This document shows, piece by piece, positions 11,957 through 22,408 of a stretch of 64,000 bases of DNA (the first letter of the stretch is position 1; each line of letters opens with the position of its first letter). The notes below the pieces were generated by a model. That model was not told where the DNA came from. It ran no database searches and worked only from the letters and a program-made list of their open reading frames with translations. The translations under genes were made by a program, and so were the position numbers. The stretch comes from Solanum dulcamara (Eukaryota > Streptophyta > Magnoliopsida > Solanales > Solanaceae). The DNA lies in NCBI RefSeq assembly GCF_947179165.1, contig NC_077248.1, positions 14,349,256 through 14,413,255 of the forward strand. Direction: 5' to 3'.

Positions 11957-12552
11957 CATATAATACCCAAATCTCTAAAATAACATATATCATCTTTTAT
12001 TAACTCTTTCGATCAATTTAGATTAGTTCATATCATGATTCAACCTGTAACCTCATGCCCATTACTCCCCAACACATATACAAACGGAAATTTGGGATTC
12101 TAATAGATTCAAGAAGTTTTAGAAGTCCACTTACCTTAGCCAAATCGCGATCAATCAATCAATATGAGTCTTCCCCTTTCAAATATGCTCTGAATCGCCA
12201 AAATCTATTCAAAAAGTTTTTCACAATCAGAAACCAAGTCCAACGACACCAAGAATGCAAAATTCAAAAAAAAAAAGGATCAAAAGGCTCAAATTTTGAT
12301 TTCGAACATGGGTTTTATATTCGAGATACATGGGAACGTTCCTCTGAGCCTTAGGAACTCATTGGTGAAAACCATTTCGAAGACCAAGCTCAAATCAGAT
12401 CAAAATCATCATTTGAAGAATTTCTCAAAGTTCTTGAAAATCCACTAAACCGACATCGGATATCAATCAAATGTGACTCGGAAAAACTATCGAAAGGGGC
12501 AAAATGATCATTTTTTTGAAAATTACCAAAAATAATCTTCAGGGTCATTATA

Positions 12553-14960
12553 GGCATTCATTATTTAGCAACTTGCAAACAATGAGTCATTTGAACTTAT
12601 AATTTTTTTTTTTAAAAAATATAATATTGGCATTAAAAAATCTTTGAAATCCATGAAAAGAAAATGATAAAGGTTATTTTTTTTACACCAAAAGCAAACA
12701 GATGACAAATTTTAAGCTATTTTTGATAGTTTGAGGGCAATTTTGCCTCCTTTTTTTTGTCATGATGAACTGGTCATGTCAATGATAAATGATTTATGTG
12801 GACATTTGTTAGTTTGGAAGGTATTTGTGATCCAAAAAATAGACAAGAAGGATATTTTTTTAATATGTATAAAAATAAATGAAGAATAAATGTGAGTCAT
12901 TTCGAATAGTTTGAGGGTATTTTTTGACCTTTTTATTTTTAAAATACTCAAAAATCTTAATATTTGCTATATCCAAAAATCTATTGGTAAGTTCACAAAA
13001 TATTTATCATCTGAGTAAAAAAATGGAAAACAGAAAAAAAAATTAGGAAAGATAACTTAACCAAAATCAAGAGTAAATTTTATTAGTGACTTCGACTTTT
13101 TGTTTATCAGATTAAAATCATTTTTCTTTGTCCCATAATTAAAGTCATTTAATTTATTTTTTTCCAAATTTCACTTGAATTTTTATATTTTTTACATGTG
13201 TCCCTCCAAAACATCTAGTTAGCTCAATAAAACATATTAATTGTAATGAATTAATTTCAGATATCTTCCTCAAAGGGTTTAAGAAATCATATTACCGTTT
13301 TATTTTAATTTTTTGAAAACGTATTTATGGCTTTTCTTATTAATTAGGCATTTAACAAAAAAATTGTTTTATTCTAAATTTCACCCGTTATTCAACAATC
13401 TTTTTTTATAAACATAGAATTAACCTATTTAACTGAAAACAGCATTTGGTCAGTGTGGAACTAAGCATGAAAAAATAGAATGAAGATATAAAAAAATTAC
13501 CAAAAAAAAGGGAAAGAAATAGGGTTGTTAAAATTCTCAGTATCAGATAACGGCTTACATATATATGTTCTAATCCCATGTTATTCTCAAATATAAAAGG
13601 CCCTCATTGTTAATCTTTTATTAATAAATCAGTTGTTCCACATCTTATAATATTATATAATCATTATACCCAATCAATTATGCTAAATATTCATACCCCA
13701 AATAGCAGATTGGGAAATTATTATTTTTTAGGAAAAGAGATGGATGATAATAATGACGAATGAATCAATGAAATAGTTTTTAAGAAATTAAAAATGAGTT
13801 AGAGAAAAGATTAATCAAACGCAATTTTTTCATTAAAAGTACAATAATCTTATTTTTGAATTATATGTAGCAATCTCAAAAACACATCAAAATATTTATG
13901 ATAAAAAATGTGGTATTTTTACATCTTTACCGATAATTCAATATAACTTTTTTTACCATCATGAATTGATGTGAACATATTTCATCTGTTCTATATCAAA
14001 ATTACGTTAATTGCATAGATAATGTAGAATGATATATACCATTTAATATATATATATATATAATTAGAAATTAAAATATCAATTTAATAATTGACTACAA
14101 TTACTAAACTAAAATATTACTCGTGCTATGTATTTTGTACAAGAAAAAGAATTCATTGCAGATGCATTATACTCGAAGACAAAAACTTATAAGTTTGTAG
14201 TAGGAATAAATTCCATTTCAATAAAATTGACTCAATTACCATAGAAAGATCTCATCAAAATATTTTGCAATTAGAACAATTTTAGAGAATCAAATCAAGA
14301 AAAGTTGAAACTTTCGAAACTTTGAGGTTTAATGTTGAAGTCAACTTCAATGACGTCAAATTTCAACGAAATAATTTGTTATATAGCTCTCTTCATCATA
14401 GATTATTCACGGGAATAGCTCAAATAGATTGAAGAGATTTCATCCAAGACTCCTATAAGTTTCATAGGTCCGTGAAATCTATTTCAGAAAAGTCTTTTCT
14501 TTGATTTTTTTTTTAAAAAAAACATTCAGTCATACGTATTATAAGATATCCATATCCCTTCTTAATTTCACTAGAACTCATAAAATATTTGAAATTCGAG
14601 TAATTTGTTTTTTTTCTTAATAGGTTGAGCCTCAAAAGAAGCTAATACCAGTGTTACAAGAAAAAAAAAAATCAAATTCTGCAGTTTTTAAAAAAAGTTC
14701 ACAACACGAATTAGCAACAGGTAAGTTTACAAAAATAATTATTACTATACATTTGTGTTGTGTAGAATAAAATTTGTTGGTTAACTCTGAACTTGTGCTA
14801 GAGTTCTATGTCAAAAATTTAATTATGCTTTCTAAAATTTTATTATGTCGCTTGAAATTCAATCGTTACTCTATTGAGTCAATTTATTATATAACTGATA
14901 AAATATTTATATGAAAGATATAATTATGTTTGTTAAAAAATATTGTATGCTTGAAATTAT
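12553..14960. other. AT-rich intergenic DNA, no gene recognised
   Basis: There are no domain-bearing ORFs and no RNA gene. It has poly-A/T runs, a TA run at 14048-14063 and two similar GATAGTTTGAGGG / AATAGTTTGAGGG blocks (12728, 12906) that could be remnants of a small DNA transposon. Nothing further can be supported. Confidence 0.6.
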
Positions 14961-15420
14961 TGTTGGTGATTGATTTGAAAAAAGAAGGAAAAAATTCAGC
15001 CAAAAATATTGGATATCCCATATCGGTGGGATAGCAAGTGAAAATAGCTTTTGTTAGTTATTTAAGGAGCTTAGCTCCATTGTTTGTAAACACATCAAAA
15101 ATACAATAAATATCAAAATGTATAAAGTACAAGGTATAGTATTTTCTTTTACCATTGAGGGATTTAAGGATGGTAACTTTTAGAGGTCTCTTGGATACAG
15201 TATTTTAGGTATTGGGGTGTCTAAGAGAAATATTGTATATTATATGGTTGTAATAATTTTTCATATAGTGAATATTTTTCTGGATGGTCTGTGATTTTTC
15301 CCGCATTGGGTTTTCACGTTAAATCTTTGTGTTGTTATTCTCTTTAATTTCTCTGTTATTATTTTCTGCTTGAAGGCGGTCCAGAAGGGATGAAAATTAG
15401 GCGGTGGCTTCTTTCCAACA
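14961..15420 (+). mobile_element. Copia-type 5' LTR
   Basis: A 460-base LTR starts TGTTGG and ends CCAACA, a perfect terminal inverted repeat, followed by a tRNA-Met primer site two bases away. It contains TATCCCATATCGGTGGGATA, the inverted motif common in plant copia LTRs, just before a TTATTTAAGG TATA-like element. There is no matching 3' LTR in the window. Confidence 0.75.
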
Positions 15421-16191
15421 AGTGGTATTAGAGCCTTAGGTATGGAATAATTCTTTTTAAAATTTTAGCATGCTCTGTGGTTACAGCTTTATCTGATCTT
15501 TCAAATCAGAAAAAAATCTGAATTTGAATTATTATTTTCAAGTAGAAGTGTCATCCTGGTGGAGTAGCAGGTGGAGTCTGATTCCGATGGAGTTTGTTAT
15601 TCTGATGAAATTGCTTTGGGGTACTTGCATATTTGGCAATAGTGGATTTAAGTACAATCTAAAGAGGTTCTAGCAAAGAAAAGACTTGGTATTTAAGTGT
15701 ATCTGTTGTGATCCACCTCTCTTTTCTGAGAACTAATTTAGTGGGTACTTTTTCATTGCTATTGTCCATTTATTAGTACTGTTAAGCATGTGGAGACAAG
15801 ATTTAAGAAGTTTGGTTAGAGAATGGGTTTTGGAGCTGGATGCGTGAGAAAAATCTGGTATGCATTAGTTAAGAGATGAAGAAGCTTCAGTGGTGGTTCT
15901 CGAACTATAGTGATTGTGATTTATGACATATATGATTGTTGTGGAGATATAGCTTTGAGACTTTTGTGTTTCTCTATTAACACTAGAAGGGATCAAAAGA
16001 GGTGGTCAAAGATTCAAGTCTGATCAAATGATAAAAATAAAATCAAAGATTTGACTAGTGGAATTTTGAAATCTTTGTGGACTAACAATTTTGATCAACA
16101 ACTAGTAAACTCAGACAAGATAGGATTGTAAACAACAGTTCGGCACAGGCTTTAACAGTACATTGGGATAGGTATCCTTATGACATGTTGT
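15421..16191 (+). mobile_element. Copia primer site (15423-15435) and leader, truncated
   Basis: AG then TGGTATTAGAGCC directly follow the LTR. The next 750 bases are untranslated-leader-like, and no gag or pol motif is readable. At 16192 another LTR begins, so the rest of the copia element was lost or displaced. Confidence 0.6.
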
Positions 16192-16358
16192 TGTTATAAC
16201 CCGTACTTTGCGCCTAAGGACATGTTAGGGATACTTGTAATAATTCAAGGGTAAGACTATGCTTGGTCTTGTGATATACAAGCTTCTTATGATTAAGTTG
16301 GGAGGCAGAATTATTAGAAAAGCTTAGGGGTAAAAGTAGAATTTCACATGTGGAAATA

Positions 16359-16367
16359 CTATAAAAG
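16359..16367 (+). promoter_or_regulatory. TATA box in LTR C
   Basis: CTATAAAAG is 167 bases after the LTR start, a normal U3 distance. Transcription would start near 16390. Confidence 0.45.
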
Positions 16368-18553
16368 GGTGAGGACAAAATTGGAATTTGGTGATGGAAA
16401 TATTGGAAAAGGCTAAGGATAAAATTGGAATTTCACAACATGTAGTTTTTATGAAGATGTATGGGCTAGGTGCTTGGGCTTGGAACTTAAAAACTAAAAA
16501 ATGAGCAAGATAGGCCCAATCATTAAGCCATGGCCCAAAACAAAAACAAACAAAAAAAAGAAGATCCAATCCCATGTAAATTCATCCATGTGATGAATGA
16601 AATAAAGAGGACTCTTAGTCATAAAATCCTAGAAACTTCAAGACAAATTGAGAAGGAGAAAAACAAAAGAAAGAAGAGAAAACAAAGAAGGGAAAATCGG
16701 CCAAGAAGACCAAAAATTTACCCCTTCAAATTTCATCCCAAAAATTATAATTTCCTAGTATTCCTACTAAGTCAAGGGTGCTCTACTACATGGTGTAGTT
16801 GTTTTGGAAGTTTGGAGGCTTGTTTAGTTGATTTGGAGATTTGGAGAAGTGAAGGAAAATGTAAGAATTAATCCATTTTGTTTGTGTTATGAAGTTTGTT
16901 GATGTTGTAATATGTGGAGGTGTGTGAAATTTATGAAAATATGGAAGTTTGCATGGTATATGGTGCCATGTATACATGTTCTTATATGAGTAAGATTTAT
17001 TCAATTTTTGTGTAGTATTTTTGTGTAGTATTTGAATAGTAGTTATGATAGTTATTTGATGTTGAAAATGGAAGTTGGATGAAATTTATTGAAGTTGGAA
17101 ATATGGGTTAGTTGATGTAATAAAAAAAAATTAAGTTTGTATAATTTGTTAGTTGTGGTTATGGTTTTGGGGATATAAATGAAGTTTAAATGGTGTAAGT
17201 TGGTATTAAAATAGATTGTAGGAATTATGTAATTTTAGTATGATATTATAAGAATATGGAGGTAAGTTATTAAAAGTATGGATTGTTGTTGTTGATTATG
17301 AAGTTGAAAGAAGGAAATGAATTTGATTATGAAGTTGAAAGAAGAAAATGAATTGTAATATTTTTGTTGTATTTATGAAATTTTTGAGTGAAATATGGAA
17401 TTGATGAAAATTGGATAGCTTACTTGGAATATTTTTCACCTATGTTGGAATGAGTTGAAATTAATTATGGACATGAAATATTCATATTTACTTGGAAATG
17501 CAAAGTTTGGTTGAAAGTTGTTGCACTAGTTGGAAAGAAACCAATTTATGTTATATTGTGTTTAAATTGATTATTGATGGTATTGGTGTTGTTGTTGGCT
17601 TGGTTGTTGATATTATGGCCGAGTTGTAATCTCGGGGTTGTCATATATATAGGGGAGATGCTGTCAAAATTTTTGTAGACAAGTATTGGAAAAATTGAAT
17701 TCTTAAAGTCTTATGAATATTAATTGGTAAATGTGACCAATTGTAGATTTTGGTGGAAACGAGAATTAAAGTTGGACAACCGTAAAAAGCCAATAAGGTA
17801 TGTAAAGCTTTACCTTTTCTTCACTTGGCATGTCCTAGATGTATTAGGAGTGAATATGAGCCTCGGAAATAACTCTATTCATCGGAATCGACGCCCAAAA
17901 TTTTCCCGTTTCTATTCAGTAGAATTGAATTAGGCATTTATGAATATTTTTGGAAAGATTATCTAAACTTCTAGATTTAGCATAAATGAATTCCGACTAC
18001 CTTGAAACTCTTATAAAGGACGTTATGAAGTTTAACGCACATAATTTGTATACGCCACCTCATTTGACCGAGGTGGGCCCCACTATTCTGAATTTTTCTT
18101 TGTTATTCCGTTTGGCTTATGTTAGGTAGTATTTGAGAGAAATTCTTTGCTACTCTTCCGAATATTATATGGCTAATTATTCCGTTAAGTCCCATAATAT
18201 ATTTTGAAATATGGAGACGATTCCAGAAAACTATTTTGACATAGACTATCGTGAGGTTGGTAAGATTTGCGCTATTATTGTTATTCAAGTTCTTTTTATA
18301 TATGATTTGTTATCAAAATCATGCTATCGAGTCTGTATAAGTAATTTAAATTTTAAATTGCATTTAGTTTCTCACTACTCTACTCGTGTATATCGTAACC
18401 ACTCTTCCACTAAGCCTGGGCCAGGATATATTTTCATGTGTATTTCTCTGCATTGTTCGCCATGTCCCGACGTGAGGGGGCAGGTATAACATGTACATGG
18501 GGTGGTGTATGTTATGCCACGGAGTTATGCTGTGCCATGTACATCTATGTTTG

Positions 18554-18612
18554 GGATATGATATGATCCGATATGATATGATTTGATATGATTTGATATG
18601 ATTTGATATGGC
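18554..18612. repeat. Short tandem repeat GATATGATTT
   Basis: About six units of GATATGATTT/GATATGAT make up the stretch inside LTR C. Nearby GCCACGGAGTTATGCTGTGCC (split over 18513-18536) and a second ATGCTGTGCCGTGGC (18661-18676) are short inverted motifs. Confidence 0.7.
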
Positions 18613-19577
18613 CATCTGATATGATGTGATTTGTTACGAAGATATTTTCTACTCTGGTGTTATGCTGTGCCGTGGCACCGACGATGGGAGGGCGACCATA
18701 TTTTGTTCATCGAGTCCCATAATGGGGCCGGATATGGCATATGTTTTTGCATATATGATTTGAGATTATGATAAGCATATTGAAATACTGAACATTTATT
18801 TTGTATTCTATACATACTATTCAGATTATGATTTTATCTAGTACAGTTCATGCTTTACATATTCGGTATATTTTTCGTACTGACCCCCTTTCTTCGGGGG
18901 CTGCGTTACATGCCTGCAGGTATTGAAGTTTGATTTGCTGATCCGCCGGTTTAGGACATCTGCTGTGTTATTGACAGAGCTCTCTTGTTCGGAGCTTGTA
19001 TTTTGGTACTGACTTTATCTCTGTATATTTAGATATGTTGGTTAGGGGTACGATGGGGCCCTGTCCCGTCTTATGACTATGCTATCATCTGTAGAGGTCT
19101 GTAGATAGAGTTATATTGTGGGTTTTGTACATATGTCTTGGATTTTGTTTGTTTAATGACGGTCTATCGGCCCTCGTGCCTATATCTATTTTTGTGATCT
19201 ATTTAGTGATATTTCCTAATTACTACCTATATTTTCTTGGCTAACATGCTAATTTAGGGTAAGGGTACGCTTGGGGTGCTCAAATCGAGCATCGGTCACG
19301 GCCTACGGGATTGGATCAAATTAAATCTAAAAGATTCATCGTGGCTAAGTTGGGTAGGAGTTCGCTTAAAAGGGTCGACTTCTAATGACCCTATCTGTTG
19401 AAAGACGATAATCTCGGTGGCCTACGACCAATCAAATTAAAGGTCGTTGAGTCTTCTTTCCAACGCCACCAAGAATGTAACTTTTGGAGTTCGGAGTCGA
19501 AAGGTATGGCGATCCTAAGATGAGCGAGCACAACCGAGATTTTCAGGCCTGGGGTTCAACTACTGGAAATCTGGGCT

Positions 19578-19863
19578 TGGCGCCGTAGTGGCGCGATGCG
19601 CCACTATCGCGCTAGGAACATGCCTCAGTAGTTTGGCCCCTGGCGCGACGCGCCACTAAAAGTTGTGCAGGATTTTTTAGGCTAAATTCCCAGAACTCAG
19701 AACAATGGCCTTGGCGCTGTAAGGGCGCGACGCGCCATTATCGCGCCAGAAACATACCTCAGTAGTTTGGCCTCTGGCGCGGTGCGCCACTATGAGGTGT
19801 GCAGGTTTTAGGCGTATTTCAGCCTGGCGCTGCAATGGCGCGACGCGCCACTATTGCGCCAGG
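19578..19863. repeat. Palindromic word cluster (GGCGCGACGCGCC type)
   Basis: Six to seven copies of TGGCGCGACGCGCCA and half-copies (GGCGCCGTAGTGGCGCGATG, CGCGCCAG) sit in three diverged blocks of about 110 bases, each with GCCTCAGTAGTTTGG-like spacers. It is extremely GC-rich against an AT-rich background. It ends about 60 bases upstream of the TATA box. Confidence 0.85.
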
Positions 19864-19920
19864 TGCATTTTTAGCCTATTTTCAGAACTTTTGAGGAGGG
19901 GCAATTTGGGAACTTACCCA

Positions 19921-20023
19921 AATTATATATGTATCACCCTAGATTATTTTGGGATCATTTTTTAAGCCCCCACTCTCTCTCTAAAAGCCCTAGAAACCTC
20001 TTCTCTCTCTCTCTCTCTCTCTC
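19921..20023 (+). promoter_or_regulatory. LTR core promoter: TATA box and downstream TC tract
   Basis: ATTATATATG at 19922-19931 is followed about 45 bases later by CTCTCTCT tracts (19974-20023). Plant core promoters often carry such Y patches. It would drive element RNA; no product follows in this truncated copy. Confidence 0.5.
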
Positions 20024-21608
20024 TTCTTCCTCTCCAAATCTTTCTCCAACAAGAAGAGTTCCAAGGGCTTCAAGATTTGAGTTCTCCATTGAAGACCCAA
20101 CATCAAGGTTTTCTTCAAGTCTTCACTAAGGTATGTAAGGCTATCTAAAACATGGGTTGAGTTCACCCATGTGCCTTACTTTTGCTTTGAGGTTAGATGT
20201 TCATGAGAATAGAGTTTCTTGGTATTGTTTGTGTTTGTATGAACTTGGTCCCCTATCTATTTGATTCTATATGTGTCAATGTTATTGAGCTAAGAGGTTC
20301 CAAAATGAGCCCTTAGTTGAGTATGAGTGATGAAGAAATGAGTTGTGAACTATGTTCTATTTATCTTCTTACTATGTAGATTATGATAAAAGATGTTATT
20401 TTCTTGAGAATGTTGCTCAATATGAAATGTCAATTTAAAGTCTTGAAATTGTGATAAGCCTCAAAAGATTTCTCAAATGGATGAAAGAAATGATTGATAT
20501 ATCTAGATGATGCTACATATGTGCATTTAAATTTCTTTGAATGATATGCTTGAGATTGATCGGATAGTATGATTGAGAAAGATGTGATTGTGATAGAGTT
20601 GATGAGATGACAAGGTTGTAACGAGACTTGTCGATATGAGTTGATTGAGTTGATTGGATGGAGTTTTATGAGCATTGAGTCTTGGGAGGAGTATCGAGCA
20701 CCGAATTAGGCAAGAGTATAGTCCATACTCGAACCCAATACCTGTGTTGCCAAACGTAGGGGGGATTGAACTGTTAAGTTGGATGCTTCCCTGAGAGTTT
20801 GTACTGACATTATAGGACTTGGTTGGATTGGATCCATGAGTGTTTGATTCGTTCATACCCTGGCAAGGTATGAACGGGTGCGGCAACAACGTCGTTTTGT
20901 TATACCTTCACTGGCTCATAAGTGATGGTTGTCGGTTAAGAGAAACTCCCAAATAGGTCTTGATAGTACTCTGAGTCAGAATGAGTGGAATTGTATGCGA
21001 TTGGTCCCGTCTAAATCATATTCTTGTTTAGACTTAGGACATTTGATTGAGTTGGTATTCCTCTTGAGTTGAGCTTCCGAGTTGATTGATTCTTCCTTGA
21101 TGTTCGTTGTATTCGGCCATTTTACATACTCGTACATTCCATGTACTGACGCCATTTGGCCTGCATCATTTCATGATGCAGAGACAGGTACCAGAGGTCA
21201 TCAATCGGCGCTCCATTGAAGATCCACATACACTCTCAGCTAGCTGGTGAGTCCTCCTAGTTTTCGGAGGATGTTGAGCCTTCATGTACTGTTTTATTGA
21301 CATTTCCTTTACTTTGATTGTTGGTAGCCATGAACTTGTCATTGGCACCTCTTAGACTGTGATAGAGGCTTCATAGACTGGAGTGTGGGGAGGTCGAAAG
21401 ATTATTTTGAGGAATCTTATTTTATTGCCTTGTTGGGTTGTAAAGGTTTGGCCTTCGGCCCTATATATGAATAGTATTTCTTTAATTGAGTTATCTGCTA
21501 AGAGAATTTGATTGATTGAATGTGTGACTGGACCAGGTGGTTCGCTCGGAGGTCAGAAATGGCCTTCGAGTGCCGGCCACGCCTAGAGTACCCTCTCGAG
21601 GCGTGACA

Positions 21609-21790
21609 AAAGCGGCATTCGCTTAAGCGGCCATGGCATCGCTTAAGCGAGGCATGCAAGTGAGGCATTTGCCGCTTAAGCAGTCTGGGCATCGCTTTAG
21701 CGGTTCTCGCTTAAGCGACCAAGGCTCACTTTAGCAATGCTTGCTTAAATGTACAGGACTCGCTGTAGCGAGGCCCGCCTCTTTTTAGGG
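21609..21790. repeat. Palindromic word cluster (CGCTTAAGCG type), second site
   Basis: Copies of CGCTTAAGCGG, CGCTTAAGCGA, CGCTTTAGCGG and CCGCTTAAGC directly follow the LTR end at 21608. The word is the same as at 7890-8035. The host element of this cluster is not identified; it may be the stub of another LTR. Confidence 0.75.
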
Positions 21791-21859
21791 GTTCTCTTAA
21801 GTGAACTTGCGGTCTCTTTTGAGAACCCTGAGGGTCATTTTAGGACTTGAATTTCAGTT

Positions 21860-22160
21860 CTCCCTCATCCAGTTCAGTGGTGCACTAGCCAGAGGGGTCC
21901 ATAGGGGATGAGAGAAGTCTGTATATACTGCCTGGACCCGAACCAGATCTTACATAGACATATAGTATCCCCGTAATGGGATTGCAGAGTAAGCGGCCAA
22001 GCCGATGTAGAAAGGGCGATGCTATGCCGGATATTAGTAAACTAGTAGCCTCAAACCGTGAGCATCTTGAAAAGGGCCGCCCAGCCAGCCAATTAACTCC
22101 CAAGGGCATTGGCCTAGCTAGCAATAGTAAACCTGGGGGCATCGGTAAGTCAAGAAACTA
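21860..22160. other. Compositional island, possible organelle-derived insert
   Basis: About 300 bases, nearer 47% GC by eye, are open on both strands (61 codons plus, 85 codons minus) without recognisable domains. Wording such as GTAGAAAGGGCGATGCTATG and GCCTAGCTAGCAATAGTAAA looks like plant mitochondrial intergenic DNA. This is an impression only. No gene is called. Confidence 0.25.
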
Positions 22161-22408
22161 AGTCAACGCGCCGAATAGCCCAACAAAACTGAGTACATCC
22201 CAAATGCCTCTAATACCTCAAGTAGAAAAAAAGAATACGTCCTCGACGCCTCATAGGTTTCAAAACCAGTGTCCAAGTAATCCAGGTGGTACGAATCCCG
22301 TTAAAATTAGTTTAAAAGTAGTAAAAGTGTGAGAAAGCCTTCTCAAAAATAGTAGTGAAAATTCCAATGTCAATACCAGGATTGTACAACAAAACAAGTG
22401 AATATGCT
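22161..22408. other. Retroelement-like flank, left part
   Basis: It has no coding content. It joins 24876-25560 once the solo LTR between them is removed: the 5-base ATGCT duplication marks the split. The joined sequence looks like the middle of an LTR, but I could not match it to a second copy here. Confidence 0.4.

Larger units (their letters stand above)
7090..12552 (-). mobile_element. Gypsy element B, gag-only deletion derivative
   Basis: Order on the minus strand: LTR (12552 to 9586), primer site (9583-9571), leader, gag (9387 to 8137), then directly the second LTR (about 8112 to 7090). All pol domains are missing. The gag matches that of element G (52-57 kb; shared EFGDPKRA and SLEP blocks) and the LTR ends are alike, so B is an older relative of G. 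A solo LTR is nested in its right LTR and element A in its left LTR. The non-nested length is about 4.1 kb. Confidence 0.75.
9586..12552 (-). mobile_element. Right (5') LTR of element B, split by a solo LTR
   Basis: The plus-strand start TGTCATGACCCGAATTCAGG resembles the element G LTR start (CACGACCCGAATCCGGGTGT). The far end is placed at the GGGTCATTATA at 12541-12552, matching GGGTCATTACA at both LTR ends of G. The 1312-base solo LTR at 10645-11956 and one CATAT copy are extra, leaving about 1650 bases. A tandem repeat sits at 10263-10490. Confidence 0.7.
16192..19314 (+). mobile_element. Gypsy-type LTR C, 3' end truncated
   Basis: The start TGTTATAACCCGTACTTTGC is a typical solanaceous gypsy LTR start. 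The end CATCGGTCACGGCCTACGGG stops just short of the expected GGGTCGTGACA, where another LTR takes over. A TATA box CTATAAAAG lies at 16359-16367, about 170 bases in. The length of about 3.1 kb is long for a single LTR, so an internal insertion is possible. The small ORFs inside it carry no domain and are not called. Confidence 0.6.
19315..21608 (+). mobile_element. LTR of the TGTCACGCC family, 5'-truncated
   Basis: It ends CTCTCGAGGCGTGACA at 21608. 20131-21608 aligns with 59476-60954, the LTR of element H, so family and strand are sure. It is the reverse orientation of solo LTRs 1 and 3. The first part matches solo LTR 1 (complement) from the TCATCGTGGCTAAGT region onward but lacks the first roughly 250 bases. 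No primer site follows 21608, so it is a solo or truncated LTR. Content in order: conserved CTTTCCAACGCCACCAAG, palindromic words, TATA, TC run, long R/U5. Confidence 0.75.

Noticed and set aside
16324..17004. Overlapping ORFs of 72-113 codons
   Set aside because: Low-complexity Lys/Asn-rich or hydrophobic translations of LTR C on both strands; no domains.
19578..19863. CRISPR-like palindromic repeats
   Set aside because: Spacing and copies are irregular and the host is a plant retroelement LTR; no cas-like genes and no uniform spacers.
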